A stretch of DNA of 64,000 nucleotides from Thermaurantimonas aggregans. Lineage in GTDB: Bacteria > Bacteroidota > Bacteroidia > Flavobacteriales > Schleiferiaceae. The stretch is taken from assembly GCF_003851885.1 (NCBI RefSeq), contig NZ_BHZE01000012.1:1-64000 (forward strand), written 5' to 3'. Made by a program: the position numbers and the translations under genes. Shown here in pieces: positions 44,081 through 53,944 of the stretch (positions are counted from its first letter, which is position 1; every line of letters begins with the position of its first letter). The notes under the pieces were generated by a model. That model ran no database searches. It was given only the letters and a program-made list of their open reading frames with translations, and was not told the origin of the DNA.

Positions 44081-46102
44081 TTAGTTGATCAGGGGCAAAA
44101 AGCTGTACCGACGGCCATAGTCGAGCATCTGCTGCTTGAAGGAGGTCGGATACTCCACCCGTATATCGATGATCTGCCCGTCTTTTTCCACCGGCACCAA
44201 TTCCGGATTTACAAAGCCGGCATAGGGCGGGATTTTAAGAGCTTCCGTCCTGCGCAGCACCTCTGCATGGATGTCAGCATCCACCTTTACCCCGTATCCT
44301 TCCACGAGCTTGCGCGCAGCCTCATAATCGGCTTCGCTTTTGATGCGCTGTACCTCGCGCAGCAGTTGGCCGAAGAGCGTACGGAGCTTGTCGTAGTCGT
44401 TTATGATGAAATAGGTCTTGCCGTTCACCACTTTTTTCTCAATCACGTTATCGGGCTTACCCCTTTCATATACCCACTGAGCCACAAGCTGGCGGTTGCG
44501 CATGTGGTCTTCCTCGAGTTGTTCGCCCGGTTTCAGCCGGCGCAGCTGCAGCATCAGCCCATTGCGGATGTAGCTGTCGTACTCGGCTTTACCCACTTCG
44601 TCGCTCTCTACAAGGCCGAGCTTTTGCAAATGAGGATCAGCGATGTAGTAGAGCGCCACCAAGTCGGCTCGGGCTTCTTCTATGGTAGAGTAGTATTTCG
44701 ACAGCCGCTCTTTGGCATTGGTCACGCCCTCTTTGAGCTTGCCTGAGGCATGGCCGATTACTTCGTGCAGGGCCGTGTGCAATTTCGAGGCTACTCCACC
44801 GTATTTCAAAGCGCGCTCCAGCTCAGCGGTGGTGAAGCAAAATTCTTCCAATATCGGGCGTGAACCGGCCTTGTCGTACGCATCTTCGATATTTCCTAAG
44901 CTCACTGACTTCGAACCGTAGCGCACTCGTATCCAGTCGGCATTCGGCAGATTTACGCCGATGGGCGTCGCCGGCGAGGCATCACCGGCTTCTCCGGCCA
45001 CATTCACCACTCGGTACGAAATGCCCACCACATTTTCCTTTTTGTACTCAGGCTGTATGGGTGAGTTCTTCTCAAACCAGCCGGCATTTTCAGCCAGCAC
45101 ACGCATGCGCCGGCTCGCTTCGAAGTCGTCGATCTGCACAATGGTTTCGTAGTTGGCCTTGTAGCCGATGGGGTCATTATACACCTCGATAAAGGAATTG
45201 ATGTAGTCGATCACCCCTTCGGTAGCCTGCACCCAGGCAATGTTGTAGGCATCCCACGTGCGCAGGTCGCCGGTTTTATAGTATTCTATTAGCAGCTTCA
45301 ATGCATCAGCTTGTTTCTGATTTTCTGCTACTTCCACTGCTTTCTCCAGCCAATACACGATACGCTCAATGGCCGGGCCGTACATGCCGCCCACTTTCCA
45401 CACTTTTTCGGCCAACGTTCCATCCGACAGGCGCACCAGCTTGCTGTTCAGGCCGTAAGAAATCGGCGTAGAGTCGTCCGGCTTGCGCATGGCATTGTAA
45501 AAAGCTTCTGCCTCAGCCGTCGTAATGCCGGGGTCATAGAAGTTCACTGCACTCTCCAGCACCGGGTCGCTGCCCTCGTCGCGCACCACCTTGCGGGCCT
45601 CGATGGTCGGATTAAACACAAACTCCATCACTTCCGCCGGCAGCGACTGCCCGGTCTTCTTCAGAAGTACTTCAAAGTACTCCCGACTGAAGCGCGGCTC
45701 AAACTTTTGGTGTGAATAGTGGTGATGCGCCCCGTTGGCAAACCAGAAGCGCTTCACATATTCCTCGAAGGCCTCCCATTCCGGGCCCGACTCTCGCCCA
45801 TCCAGCTCCGTCATAATCTTGTCGAAGCAGTTGCGCAGCGTGAGGTTGTAGCGGTGATTTTGGTCGTAGATGATGTCGCGCCCCGAGAGACCCGTCTGCA
45901 CCAGATAATACACAAGTAGCTTTAGCTTCAGCGTAAGGCTATCAAAATCAGGTATCTGATAGCGCAATATGCGAATGTCGGCAAAGCGCTCCAGCTCCCA
46001 CTGAAAGTCGTCAGTCATCGTATCAGCAGATTTGTCAGATTTACATTGCATCAGTTGTACGGCAATGGCCACAGCCATCGCCCGTTGCAAAAATCGCTTC
46101 AT
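44081..46102 (-). CDS. Dipeptidyl peptidase III family zinc peptidase (M49), lipoprotein
   Basis: A 673-residue metallopeptidase removing N-terminal dipeptides. Zinc ligands are visible in HEVIGH (446-451) and EEARAD (475-480), with the close spacing seen in the Bacteroides-type DPP III and much shorter than in the eukaryotic enzyme. The N-terminus (AMAVAIAVQLMQCKSDKS, Cys20) is a lipoprotein signal, so the enzyme sits in the envelope. Full length. Upstream, a TACCTTCG sequence (one mismatch to TAnnTTTG) precedes the ATG by a few bases. First gene of an operon with the DUF1972 glycosyltransferase. Confidence 0.93.
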   Translation of the reverse strand: MKRFLQRAMAVAIAVQLMQCKSDKSADTMTDDFQWELERFADIRILRYQIPDFDSLTLKLKLLVYYLVQTGLSGRDIIYDQNHRYNLTLRNCFDKIMTELDGRESGPEWEAFEEYVKRFWFANGAHHHYSHQKFEPRFSREYFEVLLKKTGQSLPAEVMEFVFNPTIEARKVVRDEGSDPVLESAVNFYDPGITTAEAEAFYNAMRKPDDSTPISYGLNSKLVRLSDGTLAEKVWKVGGMYGPAIERIVYWLEKAVEVAENQKQADALKLLIEYYKTGDLRTWDAYNIAWVQATEGVIDYINSFIEVYNDPIGYKANYETIVQIDDFEASRRMRVLAENAGWFEKNSPIQPEYKKENVVGISYRVVNVAGEAGDASPATPIGVNLPNADWIRVRYGSKSVSLGNIEDAYDKAGSRPILEEFCFTTAELERALKYGGVASKLHTALHEVIGHASGKLKEGVTNAKERLSKYYSTIEEARADLVALYYIADPHLQKLGLVESDEVGKAEYDSYIRNGLMLQLRRLKPGEQLEEDHMRNRQLVAQWVYERGKPDNVIEKKVVNGKTYFIINDYDKLRTLFGQLLREVQRIKSEADYEAARKLVEGYGVKVDADIHAEVLRRTEALKIPPYAGFVNPELVPVEKDGQIIDIRVEYPTSFKQQMLDYGRRYSFLPLIN

Positions 46103-46406
46103 GGCCCATTGGTTTTACATGCGAAGGTAACCCCGCCTGTCGAGTTGCTTTTGAAAAATCAAACTTTAAATAAAAACTAAAACTTAAACTTCTTTTTATG
46201 TCTCACTGTGAGTTTGGAGGGATATTAGTTCATAAGGGTTTCAATAACTTGATTGAAATTGATAATTTTAATCTGACTAATCCTTTTAAATTTTTCAAAA
46301 AACTCCTTTCGGGGAATTTCGGGAAAGCATATAAAAATCCAAAAACACCATTAAAATCTTCCGATCCTTCGGTTCATTATTAACAAAATCGACTACCTCA
46401 CAGTTA
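46103..46406. other. Intergenic region between divergent DPP III and polyprenyl synthetase genes
   Basis: 304 bases, AT-rich. A 61-codon ORF (46198-46383) is present but lacks homology-like features. Part of 46150-46185 resembles the tail of the dispersed repeat in reverse orientation, weakly. No RNA or operator recognised. Confidence 0.35.
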
Positions 46407-47435
46407 TTGCTTTACATCAGTAATATTGCAACCTATACATTGAGTGATTCTGTACGTGTGAAAATAGCTCTCGACGACATCAAAAGACCCGTGGCCAAAG
46501 AATTGGAACTGTTTGAAGAAAAGTTTCGACAGGCCATGAAGTCAAGGGTACCCTTGCTCGACAGAATCACCTATTATATCATACGTCGTAAAGGCAAACA
46601 ACTTCGCCCGATTCTTGTCTTTCTGAGCTCAGAATATTTTGGCGGTATTACAGAACAGACCTACAGAGGGGCTGCCTTGATTGAACTGATGCACACGGCC
46701 ACGCTCGTTCACGACGACGTGGTGGACGATGCCTACTACCGTCGCGGATTTTTTTCCATCAATGCCCTTTGGAAAAACAAAATTGCCGTACTCATTGGCG
46801 ACTATCTCTTATCTAAGGTCTTGCTTCTGGCCGTTGAGCATAGCGATTTTGAGATGCTTCGACTTGTATCTACGGCCGTAAAAGAAATGAGCGAAGGCGA
46901 ACTTCTCCAGATCGAAAAAGCCCGCCGGCTCGACATTGACGAATCCGTCTATTACGAAATAATCCGCCAAAAGACGGCCTCTTTGATAGCCGCCTGCTGC
47001 GCCATAGGCGCCTATGCCGGCGGGGCCAACAACACGCAAATAGAGCACTTTACCCGCTTCGGCGAATACCTCGGCATGGCCTTTCAGATCAAAGACGACC
47101 TCTTTGACCTCGACCCCGAAAGCAATACTGGTAAGCCTTCAGGCATCGACATCAAAGAGCGCAAAATGACCCTTCCCCTCATTTATGCACTCAGCAACGC
47201 CGGCTGGCTCGAAAAGCGCGAAATCACTTACCTCGTTAAAAACAAAAACAACGATCCTAAGGCCGTAAAAAAGGTCATTGACTTCATTCTCAACAGCGGA
47301 GGTGTAGAATACGCTAAACAAAAGATGAACGAATACCACGACAAAGCCCTGAAAGTGCTCGAAGAAGTAAAAACGGAACACTCCGACCAATTTCTCCGCA
47401 ACCTCGCATTGTACGTGCTCCAACGCTCACATTGA
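46407..47435 (+). CDS. Polyprenyl synthetase family protein (trans-isoprenyl diphosphate synthase)
   Basis: About 325-342 residues, elongating allylic diphosphates with isopentenyl diphosphate, probably for the menaquinone side chain. Motifs: GKQLRPILVFLSSEYFGG, first Asp-rich LVHDDVVDDA with RRG, and second Asp-rich FQIKDDLFD. Full length. The start is uncertain: the longest frame uses TTG at 46407, but family members usually begin close to the KIALDDIKRPVAKELELFE segment, so the GTG at 46458 is equally likely; no ATG is available. It is followed by ribE after 18 bases, so they are likely cotranscribed. Confidence 0.9.
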   Translation: MLYISNIATYTLSDSVRVKIALDDIKRPVAKELELFEEKFRQAMKSRVPLLDRITYYIIRRKGKQLRPILVFLSSEYFGGITEQTYRGAALIELMHTATLVHDDVVDDAYYRRGFFSINALWKNKIAVLIGDYLLSKVLLLAVEHSDFEMLRLVSTAVKEMSEGELLQIEKARRLDIDESVYYEIIRQKTASLIAACCAIGAYAGGANNTQIEHFTRFGEYLGMAFQIKDDLFDLDPESNTGKPSGIDIKERKMTLPLIYALSNAGWLEKREITYLVKNKNNDPKAVKKVIDFILNSGGVEYAKQKMNEYHDKALKVLEEVKTEHSDQFLRNLALYVLQRSH

Positions 47436-47453
47436 TCAAACTTAACGCACAAT

Positions 47454-48056
47454 ATGTTTACCGGAATCGTTGAAACACTCGGCACCATCACACACATTGA
47501 GCACCAAGGCACCAACATCCACTTCACCGTACAGTCTAACATCAGTTCTTTCCTCAAAATAGATCAAAGCGTAGCTCACGATGGGGTGTGCCTTACAGTT
47601 ACGGAGTTACCAGAACCCGGTTTGCACAAAGTCACTGCCATAGACGAAACACTGCGAAAAACCGCTCTAAAAAACTGGAAAATAGGCACCAAGGTCAATC
47701 TGGAGCGAGCTATGGCAGCCGGGGCGCGCCTCGACGGTCACTTGGTACAAGGACATGTGGATACTACTGCCATACTTGAACACTTCGAAGACGTTCAAGG
47801 CTCGTGGAATCTACACTTTCGTCATCCGGTAGCACCCGAATTTATCACTGTACCCAAGGGCTCTATTTGCGTAAATGGCATCAGCCTCACCGTTGTAAAC
47901 GCACAAGACGACGGCTTCTCCGTATCTATCATCCCCTACACCTGGGAACACACCAATCTGCAATATCTCCGCCCTGGAGACCCAGTAAACCTGGAATTCG
48001 ACATCTTAGGTAAGTACATTGCCAAGCTCTTTGAGCGCTACAAATCAATGAAATAA
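47454..48056 (+). CDS. ribE: Riboflavin synthase (alpha subunit)
   Basis: A 200-residue enzyme dismutating 6,7-dimethyl-8-ribityllumazine to riboflavin. Two lumazine-binding repeats are visible: MFTGIVETLGTI...AHDGVCLTV and LVQGHVDTTAIL...VNGISLTV, with the conserved MFTGIVE start. Full length. No FMN riboswitch is visible upstream; transcription probably continues from the polyprenyl synthetase gene. Ends at a terminator shared with accC. Confidence 0.96.
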   Translation: MFTGIVETLGTITHIEHQGTNIHFTVQSNISSFLKIDQSVAHDGVCLTVTELPEPGLHKVTAIDETLRKTALKNWKIGTKVNLERAMAAGARLDGHLVQGHVDTTAILEHFEDVQGSWNLHFRHPVAPEFITVPKGSICVNGISLTVVNAQDDGFSVSIIPYTWEHTNLQYLRPGDPVNLEFDILGKYIAKLFERYKSMK

Positions 48057-48060
48057 AAAA

Positions 48061-48085
48061 ACCGGCCAAATAAGCCGGTTTTTTT
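48061..48085. terminator. Bidirectional terminator between ribE and accC
   Basis: Stem ACCGGC / GCCGGT with a 7-base loop, A-run before and seven T after. It serves convergent ribE (plus) and accC (minus). Confidence 0.85.
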
Positions 48086-48091
48086 ATGCTT

Positions 48092-49429
48092 CTATTTCAG
48101 TTTAAAGTTCTCGAGAAACTTCGTTGTGTAATTACCACTCACGTAGTCAGGATGCTCCATGAGTTGGCGATGGAAGGGGATTGTCGTTTGAATGCCCTCG
48201 ATCACGAATTCATCTAAAGCGCGCTTCATTTTATCGATGGCTTCTTCCCGTGTTTGGGCAGTAGTGATGAGTTTGGCAATCATACTGTCGTAGTGCGGAG
48301 GTATCACATAGCCTGCATACACATGAGTATCGAGGCGCACGCCATGCCCGCCCGGGGCATGAAAGGTAGTAATGCGTCCGGGACTTGGTCTGAAGTCGTT
48401 GTATGGATCTTCGGCATTTATACGGCACTCGATCGAGTGCAGTTTCGGATAGTAGTTTTTCCCTGAAATGGGGATTCCGTAGGCTACTTTTATTTGTTCG
48501 CGTATTAAGTCGTAATCGATTACCTGTTCGGTAATGGGGTGCTCTACCTGAATACGAGTGTTCATTTCCATGAAGTAGAAATTTCTGTGCTTATCTACCA
48601 GAAATTCTACAGTACCAGCACCCTCGTATTTGATGTATTCAGCAGCGCGTACAGCAGCTGCACCCATGGCTTCGCGAAGCTCAGGGGTCATAAAAGGCGA
48701 AGGCGTCTCTTCGGTAAGCTTTTGGTGACGACGCTGAATAGAGCAGTCGCGCTCCGAAAGGTGGCACGCCTTACCGGTGGAGTCGCCCACGATTTGAATT
48801 TCGATGTGGCGCGGCTCTTCGATGAGCTTTTCCATGTACATGCCATCGTTGCCGAAGGCAGCTAAGGCCTCTTGACGTGCAGTTTCCCAGGCTTTTTTGA
48901 GTTCCTCTTCGCTGTACACGGCGCGCATGCCACGGCCTCCACCGCCGGCTGTAGCTTTCATCATCACTGGGTAACCAATTTCGCGCGCCACAGCTATAGC
49001 GTGGTCGAGCGATTCGAGCAATCCGTCGCTGCCGGGTATGGTAGGTACACCGGCTGCTTTCATGGTGGCTTTTGCAGTGGCTTTGTCGCCCATTTTTTCA
49101 ATCATCTCGGGCGAAGCACCGATAAACTTGATTCCGTGCTCGGCGCAGATTTTTGAAAACTTAGCGTTTTCGCTCAAAAATCCATATCCAGGGTGAATGG
49201 CGTCCGCATTGGTAATTTCTGCTGCAGCGATGATTCGCGGGATATTCAAATACGATTCTTTACTGGGTGGGGGGCCAATACACACGGCTTCATCGGCAAA
49301 GCGCACGTGCAGGCTATCCTTATCAGCTGTGGAATAAACTGCTACAGTCTTGATGCCCATCTCTTTACACGTGCGGATGATGCGCATAGCTATCTCACCC
49401 CTATTGGCGATCAGTATTTTTTTAAACAT
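48092..49429 (-). CDS. accC: Biotin carboxylase subunit of acetyl-CoA carboxylase
   Basis: A 445-residue ATP-grasp enzyme that carboxylates biotin on AccB. N-terminal [27 protein letters not shown]-grasp loop [12 protein letters not shown], catalytic [18 protein letters not shown], and C-terminal [16 protein letters not shown]. Full length. Last in the operon fabH-accB-accC, 41 bases after accB, and closed by the terminator at 48061-48085. Confidence 0.97.
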   Translation of the reverse strand: MFKKILIANRGEIAMRIIRTCKEMGIKTVAVYSTADKDSLHVRFADEAVCIGPPPSKESYLNIPRIIAAAEITNADAIHPGYGFLSENAKFSKICAEHGIKFIGASPEMIEKMGDKATAKATMKAAGVPTIPGSDGLLESLDHAIAVAREIGYPVMMKATAGGGGRGMRAVYSEEELKKAWETARQEALAAFGNDGMYMEKLIEEPRHIEIQIVGDSTGKACHLSERDCSIQRRHQKLTEETPSPFMTPELREAMGAAAVRAAEYIKYEGAGTVEFLVDKHRNFYFMEMNTRIQVEHPITEQVIDYDLIREQIKVAYGIPISGKNYYPKLHSIECRINAEDPYNDFRPSPGRITTFHAPGGHGVRLDTHVYAGYVIPPHYDSMIAKLITTAQTREEAIDKMKRALDEFVIEGIQTTIPFHRQLMEHPDYVSGNYTTKFLENFKLK

Positions 49430-49470
49430 AGGAAGATGTTTAATTACAGTCCGTTAGACGAAAAAACCAC

Positions 49471-49965
49471 TTAGAGTGGCTCTACCAAAAACAGCGGCTG
49501 ATCGTATTCTACCGGTTTTTGGTCATCGACGAGCACTTTTACAATTCGCCCATTTACCTCTGACTCTATTTCGTTAAAGAGCTTCATGGCCTCGATGATG
49601 CACACAACCTGTCCTTTTTTGATCTCGCTACCTACTTCTACAAAGGGGGGTTTATCAGGTGCCGGACGTCGATAGAAGGTACCGATCATGGGCGATTTGA
49701 TGGTAATGTATTTCGACTCATCTACGGCTGGAGCTGCAGGTTTAGCAGGCTCAGCAGCAGCAGCAGGGGCCGAAGGCACTGCGGGTACCTCTACCACTTG
49801 ATGTACTGGAGCTGTATGTGCTACCACAGGCACTGATTCTACCGGATAGGGAACGCCCGAATGGGTTTTTATTGTAATCTTAAAGTCTTCCGTTTCCAGG
49901 CTTACTTCTGAAGCACCTGATCTGGCTACAAACTTTATCAGGTTTTGAATTTCCTTCAAATCCAT
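49471..49965 (-). CDS. accB: Biotin carboxyl carrier protein of acetyl-CoA carboxylase
   Basis: A 164-residue carrier. An N-terminal helical region (MDLKEIQNLIKFVARSG), an Ala/Pro linker (about 60-82) and the biotinyl domain with AMKLFNE; the biotinylated Lys is residue 128. The 'thumb' region around GTFYRRPAPDKPPFVEVG is typical of bacterial BCCP. Second gene of the fabH-accB-accC operon. Confidence 0.97.
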   Translation of the reverse strand: MDLKEIQNLIKFVARSGASEVSLETEDFKITIKTHSGVPYPVESVPVVAHTAPVHQVVEVPAVPSAPAAAAEPAKPAAPAVDESKYITIKSPMIGTFYRRPAPDKPPFVEVGSEIKKGQVVCIIEAMKLFNEIESEVNGRIVKVLVDDQKPVEYDQPLFLVEPL

Positions 49966-50007
49966 AGGACGCGTTGTTTAAGAGTTAGGTATGTGATTTC
50001 TGATTTG

Positions 50008-51033
50008 TTATTCTTCAAAAGGTTTACCTTTCAAACTGCCATCGTAGGCCCATTTTACGTACACAGCTCCCCAAGTGAATCCACCGCCAAAGGCTGCCAT
50101 AATTAGGTTATCGCCTTTCTTGAGCTTGCTTTCATAGTCCCACAGCAGCAGGGGAATTGTTCCATTGGTAGTGTTTCCATAGCGGTGAATGTTGAGCATC
50201 ACTTTCGAATCGTCGAGATTCATTCGGCGAGCGGTGGCATCGATGATCCGTTTATTGGCTTGATGCGGTACGAGCCAAGCTACATCGTCAGGCGATAGGT
50301 TGTTGCGCTCCATGATTTGAGCTGCTACCTCGGCCATATTGGTAACGGCAAATTTGAAAACTGCTTGGCCTTCTTGGTGCACATAGTGTTCGCGATTTTC
50401 TACCGTGCTTTTGGTAGGCGGGTACAAACTTCCGCCAGCTTTAATGTAAAGAAATTCGCGCCCTACCCCATCGCTGCGCAGTATGTGATCCAGCACCCCA
50501 TATCTCTCTGTGTCGGGCTCCAGTAATACAGCACCGCAACCATCGCCAAAAATTACACACGTAGTGCGGTCGGTGTAATCGATGATCGACGACATTTTAT
50601 CGCCACCTACAAGCAGTACTTTCTTATAGCGACCGGTTTCGATAAATTGAGCAGCGGTGGCCAAGCCGTACAAAAATCCGGAACAAGCCGCTTGAAGGTC
50701 AAAACCAAAGGCATTTGTTGCTCCGATTTCGCTGCACAGATAGGCCGCAGTAGAAGCCACCGGCATATCAGGTGTAGTAGTGCTTACGATCACTAAGTCG
50801 ATTTCCTTGCCTTCAATACCTCTTTTATCGAGGCATTCTTTAATGGCTTTTTTGGCCATGTACGATACTCCGAGCCCTTCACCCTGCAGTATTCTGCGTT
50901 CTTTAATACCGGTTCGGGTAGTGATCCACTCATCAGAGGTATCTACCATGGTTTCCAGTATTTCATTGGTTAGCCTGAATTCAGGCACATATCCACCTAC
51001 GGAAGTGATGGCCGCTGTGATGTGGCGATCCAT
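50008..51033 (-). CDS. fabH: 3-oxoacyl-ACP synthase III
   Basis: A 341-residue condensing enzyme that starts fatty-acid synthesis from acyl-CoA and malonyl-ACP. Catalytic triad: Cys117 in [12 protein letters not shown], His257 in VPHQANKRI and Asn287 in [11 protein letters not shown]-terminal TRTGIKERR is typical. Full length. First gene of the minus-strand operon with accB and accC, a common arrangement in Bacteroidota. Confidence 0.97.
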   Translation of the reverse strand: MDRHITAAITSVGGYVPEFRLTNEILETMVDTSDEWITTRTGIKERRILQGEGLGVSYMAKKAIKECLDKRGIEGKEIDLVIVSTTTPDMPVASTAAYLCSEIGATNAFGFDLQAACSGFLYGLATAAQFIETGRYKKVLLVGGDKMSSIIDYTDRTTCVIFGDGCGAVLLEPDTERYGVLDHILRSDGVGREFLYIKAGGSLYPPTKSTVENREHYVHQEGQAVFKFAVTNMAEVAAQIMERNNLSPDDVAWLVPHQANKRIIDATARRMNLDDSKVMLNIHRYGNTTNGTIPLLLWDYESKLKKGDNLIMAAFGGGFTWGAVYVKWAYDGSLKGKPFEE

Positions 51034-51138
51034 AATACGATGTAGTCAAATAAATTTTGAAGGTGCAAATGAACGAAATTCGATTTACACGGATACAATA
51101 ATTTATTTGCATGCATAATATTTCTGCAATTTGAAAAC

Positions 51139-51168
51139 AAAAAAAGGCAGCCGACTAACATGGCTGCC
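51139..51168 (-). terminator. Terminator of the fasciclin gene
   Basis: Seven-bp stem GGCAGCC / GGCTGCC with a 9-base loop; on the minus strand seven T follow. It lies 26 bases after the stop at 51195. Confidence 0.85.
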
Positions 51169-51194
51169 TTTGTGCGTTTAAGCAAAATTTTCTT

Positions 51195-51731
51195 TTAAAG
51201 TGGTGGTAAAATAACCTTATCAATCACGTGAATTACCCCATTTGAGGCCACAATGTCAGCTTGAACCACATTTGCTACGCGGTTGTTTGCATCAGTAATG
51301 CTCACACCTCCTTCAGTATTTACAGTAAATGTGGCAGTATTAAGAGTTGTAACGACCTGTCCGTTCGAAAGTGCATTGCTCCGGATTGATCCGGCTACTA
51401 CGTGATAGGTCAATACAGCCTCGAGCACAGGAGCTGGAATGTCATTCAGCGAATTGATATTCAGTTCAGTAAGCAACTCTTGAAAGGCTGCATTGGTAGG
51501 GGCAAATACGGTAAACGGACCTTCTCCGCTCAAAACGTCTGCGTAATTCACACTTAAATCAGCGCGTGTAAGTGCCTGAACCAGAACGCTAAAATCCGGA
51601 TTTGACTGGGCAATCTGCACAATGTTTGGAGTAGGTTCTTCATTTTGCGGATTGTCGTCTTTTTTACAACTTACTGCCATTAACGAAATGGCCATAACCC
51701 ATGTAAACACATGCATTATTCCTCTTTTCAT
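51195..51731 (-). CDS. Fasciclin domain-containing lipoprotein
   Basis: A 178-residue lipoprotein (signal MHVFTWVMAISLMAVSCKKDD, Cys22) with a single fasciclin domain: VLVQALTRADL, then GPFTVFAPTNAAFQELL (FAS1 H1), then LTYHVVAGSI, ending NGVIHVIDKVILPP (H2). Such proteins mediate adhesion or surface interactions; the ligand is unknown. It is monocistronic with its own terminator and is transcribed away from the TetR gene. Confidence 0.93.
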   Translation of the reverse strand: MKRGIMHVFTWVMAISLMAVSCKKDDNPQNEEPTPNIVQIAQSNPDFSVLVQALTRADLSVNYADVLSGEGPFTVFAPTNAAFQELLTELNINSLNDIPAPVLEAVLTYHVVAGSIRSNALSNGQVVTTLNTATFTVNTEGGVSITDANNRVANVVQADIVASNGVIHVIDKVILPPL

Positions 51732-51895
51732 AGCTCTTAGATTTAGAATTTCAACTTATTAAGACATTTTAAATACGAGATAGTTTACAATCATCCGGGT
51801 TTTAAGAATTTGTTATGAATTAATGACTTGTATTAAATTTTGGTTAATAATGGAAACGAAATAAAACAAAAATGTTTCCAAGGGATTAATGCATG

Positions 51896-51904
51896 TAAAC
51901 TTTG
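51896..51904 (+). promoter_or_regulatory. Possible -7 element for the TetR/efflux operon
   Basis: TAAACTTTG, TAnnTTTG with one extra base, ends 17 bases before the ATG at 51922. It would put transcription start between the two candidate ATG codons of the regulator. Confidence 0.3.
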
Positions 51905-51921
51905 CCCCCGCAAAGCACAAA

Positions 51922-52587
51922 ATGATTTCACAAGACTTTTACGGATTTTTTCCCTCAGTAGCTTTAGTCGAAAAGCTATCGCCCGAGCAGCAGATTCTGG
52001 CTGGTGCTGTAGTACTGTTTAGTCGTTTAGGGCTTCGCAGCGTGACGATGGACGATATCGCCCGCGAACTCGGCATTTCAAAAAAAACTTTGTACAAATA
52101 CTATAAAAACAAGGCTGAGATTGTAGAAAAAGGGGCTGATCTGGTGATCGATCACATCCGCGAGTTTTGCGGTTCCATTTGTCCCAGAGTGGAAAACCCC
52201 ATCGACGAACTTTTCATACTCGATGAGGGTATGCGCAACTTCAACAAAATGCAGCACCAGGGCATTCAGTTTCAGCTGCGCAAATACTATCCGGAAACTT
52301 TTTTTAAAATTAAAGAAGCCCAGCGCAAAAATTTTATTGAAGTCACTACTCAGAACCTGGAAAAAGGCATACGCTTAGGATGGTACAGAGATGACTTCGA
52401 CGTACAAATCATCGCAAATCTCTACTACAGCCGGGTTCTGATGATCATGGACGAACAATACTTCCCCGTCAACGAATTCGATTGGGAAAAACTCACACGC
52501 GAAGCCATGCTTTACCACATACGCGGCATCGCTTCAAAAAAAGGCCTTGAATACCTCGAAACCAAATACGCTAGCACCACAAAATGA
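51922..52587 (+). CDS. TetR/AcrR family transcriptional regulator
   Basis: A 221-residue DNA-binding repressor. The N-terminal HTH is clear: AVVLFSRLGLRSVTMDDIARELGISKKTLYKYYKNKAEIVEKG. The C-terminal ligand domain is variable. Its stop overlaps the TolC start by 4 bases (ATGA), so regulator and efflux genes form one transcript and it probably autoregulates this operon; no palindromic operator stands out. The ATG at 51922 is preferred to 51889 because a -7-like box lies between them. Confidence 0.9.
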   Translation: MISQDFYGFFPSVALVEKLSPEQQILAGAVVLFSRLGLRSVTMDDIARELGISKKTLYKYYKNKAEIVEKGADLVIDHIREFCGSICPRVENPIDELFILDEGMRNFNKMQHQGIQFQLRKYYPETFFKIKEAQRKNFIEVTTQNLEKGIRLGWYRDDFDVQIIANLYYSRVLMIMDEQYFPVNEFDWEKLTREAMLYHIRGIASKKGLEYLETKYASTTK

Positions 52588-53939
52588 AGATCCCTAATAC
52601 CTTTTCCATCTATTGGCTAGGCTTGCTAACGCTGTCCTATCCTCTGGCTGCTCAAAAGACCTTTTCGCTCAAACAAGCTCGCGAATATGCCGTAGAGCAT
52701 GCTTATTCAGTTAAAGATAAGCAACTTGAGCTAGAAAAAGCAAGAAAAACCATTACTGAAACAGCGGCCATCGGTCTTCCGCAGATCAAAGCGGAAGCCC
52801 GCCACCAGTACAATTCACAAATACCTCAAACACCACTGCCAGCCATCCTGCTCCCGAATCCGCCCGAAGGAGTAGACTTTGTGCTCGTACAGTTCGGTGT
52901 ACCGCATCAGAGTTCGTATGGAATTCAGGCTTCCCAGCTCATTTTCGATGGCTCTTACATCATCGCCTTGATGGCCACCCGAGTTTTCAAAGAAATTGCC
53001 AGAAACGATGTTCAGGTTTCAAAAGTAGATATCATTGATAATGTGACCAAGTCGTACGGAGCTGTGGTAATGACCAAAGAGCTGATCCGAATCTTAGAAG
53101 AAAATCTGTCGGTTTTGCGCAAAATCTACAATGACAACCGCAAGCTGTATGAAGAGGGCTTTATCGAAGAACAGGACGTGGATCAGCTCGACATTCTGGT
53201 AAATACTGTGTCTAATCAGCTCGACAATACCCGCCGTCAATATGACATAGCCCTTATGCTGCTCAAACTGCAAATGGGCATACCTATCGAGGAAAGTATT
53301 GCCCTGACTGACGGTATAGAAATTTTTGAATCCATTGACGACGAAGCCTTTCAGTTGCTTTCCAAACCTTTTGACCTGATGCAAGATTACCAATACAAAG
53401 GCATCCTGCTGCAGGAGCAGGCAGCCGGCTTACAATTGAAGCGCTACAAAATGTCCTATTTGCCTTCACTGGCCGCCTTTGCTTCGCATCAACAGAATTC
53501 GTTTGGCCAAACATTTAAAATGTTTGACTTTAATCAATACTGGGTGCCGGTTACCATCGTAGGAGCAAGTCTTAGCTGGAACATCTTCACCGGTTTGGAC
53601 CGCTACGCAAAAACATCAAAAGCGCGTCTCGATCTACTGCGCGTTCAAAATGCCAAAAAGCAAATCGAAGACGGCAAAATGGTAGAATACAACCGCGCTC
53701 GCAGCGATTTTGAATTTGCCCTCAACAACCTGCGCGTGCGTCGCAAAAACCTCGGAACAGCTGCCCGTGTGCGCGAAAAAACCTTAATCAAATACCGCGA
53801 AGGATTGGCCGGCAGTTTTGACCTGACTCAAGCGGAAAATCAGCTCATCGAGGCTCAAAGCCAGTACGTACAAGCCATGCTTCAATTAGTAAACGCTCAT
53901 TCATCACTCAATAAACTCCTTGGAAATTATAACAACTGA
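52584..53939 (+). CDS. TolC family outer-membrane efflux protein
   Basis: A 451-residue outer-membrane channel. Signal peptide MKIPNTFSIYWLGLLTLSYPLAAQ, then two TolC/OEP repeats rich in long helices (SLKQAREYAVEHAYSVKDKQ ... and the second near residues 250-450, ending LTQAENQLIEAQSQYVQAML). It forms the exit duct for the RND pump encoded downstream. Confidence 0.93.
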   Translation: MKIPNTFSIYWLGLLTLSYPLAAQKTFSLKQAREYAVEHAYSVKDKQLELEKARKTITETAAIGLPQIKAEARHQYNSQIPQTPLPAILLPNPPEGVDFVLVQFGVPHQSSYGIQASQLIFDGSYIIALMATRVFKEIARNDVQVSKVDIIDNVTKSYGAVVMTKELIRILEENLSVLRKIYNDNRKLYEEGFIEEQDVDQLDILVNTVSNQLDNTRRQYDIALMLLKLQMGIPIEESIALTDGIEIFESIDDEAFQLLSKPFDLMQDYQYKGILLQEQAAGLQLKRYKMSYLPSLAAFASHQQNSFGQTFKMFDFNQYWVPVTIVGASLSWNIFTGLDRYAKTSKARLDLLRVQNAKKQIEDGKMVEYNRARSDFEFALNNLRVRRKNLGTAARVREKTLIKYREGLAGSFDLTQAENQLIEAQSQYVQAMLQLVNAHSSLNKLLGNYNN

Positions 53940-53944
53940 TTACA

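Noticed and set aside
43955-44746. 263-codon plus-strand ORF opposite the glycosyltransferase and DPP III genes
   Set aside because: It is antisense to two strongly identified genes with intact catalytic motifs; long antisense ORFs follow from the codon bias of those genes.
46198-46383. 61-codon plus-strand ORF (MSHCEFGG...)
   Set aside because: No signal, no RBS or -7 box, no recognisable domain; it lies in an AT-rich intergenic region where such an ORF is expected by chance.
47436-47453. FMN riboswitch before ribE
   Set aside because: Only 18 bases separate ribE from the upstream gene, and no RFN-element sequence is seen there or before the polyprenyl synthetase gene.
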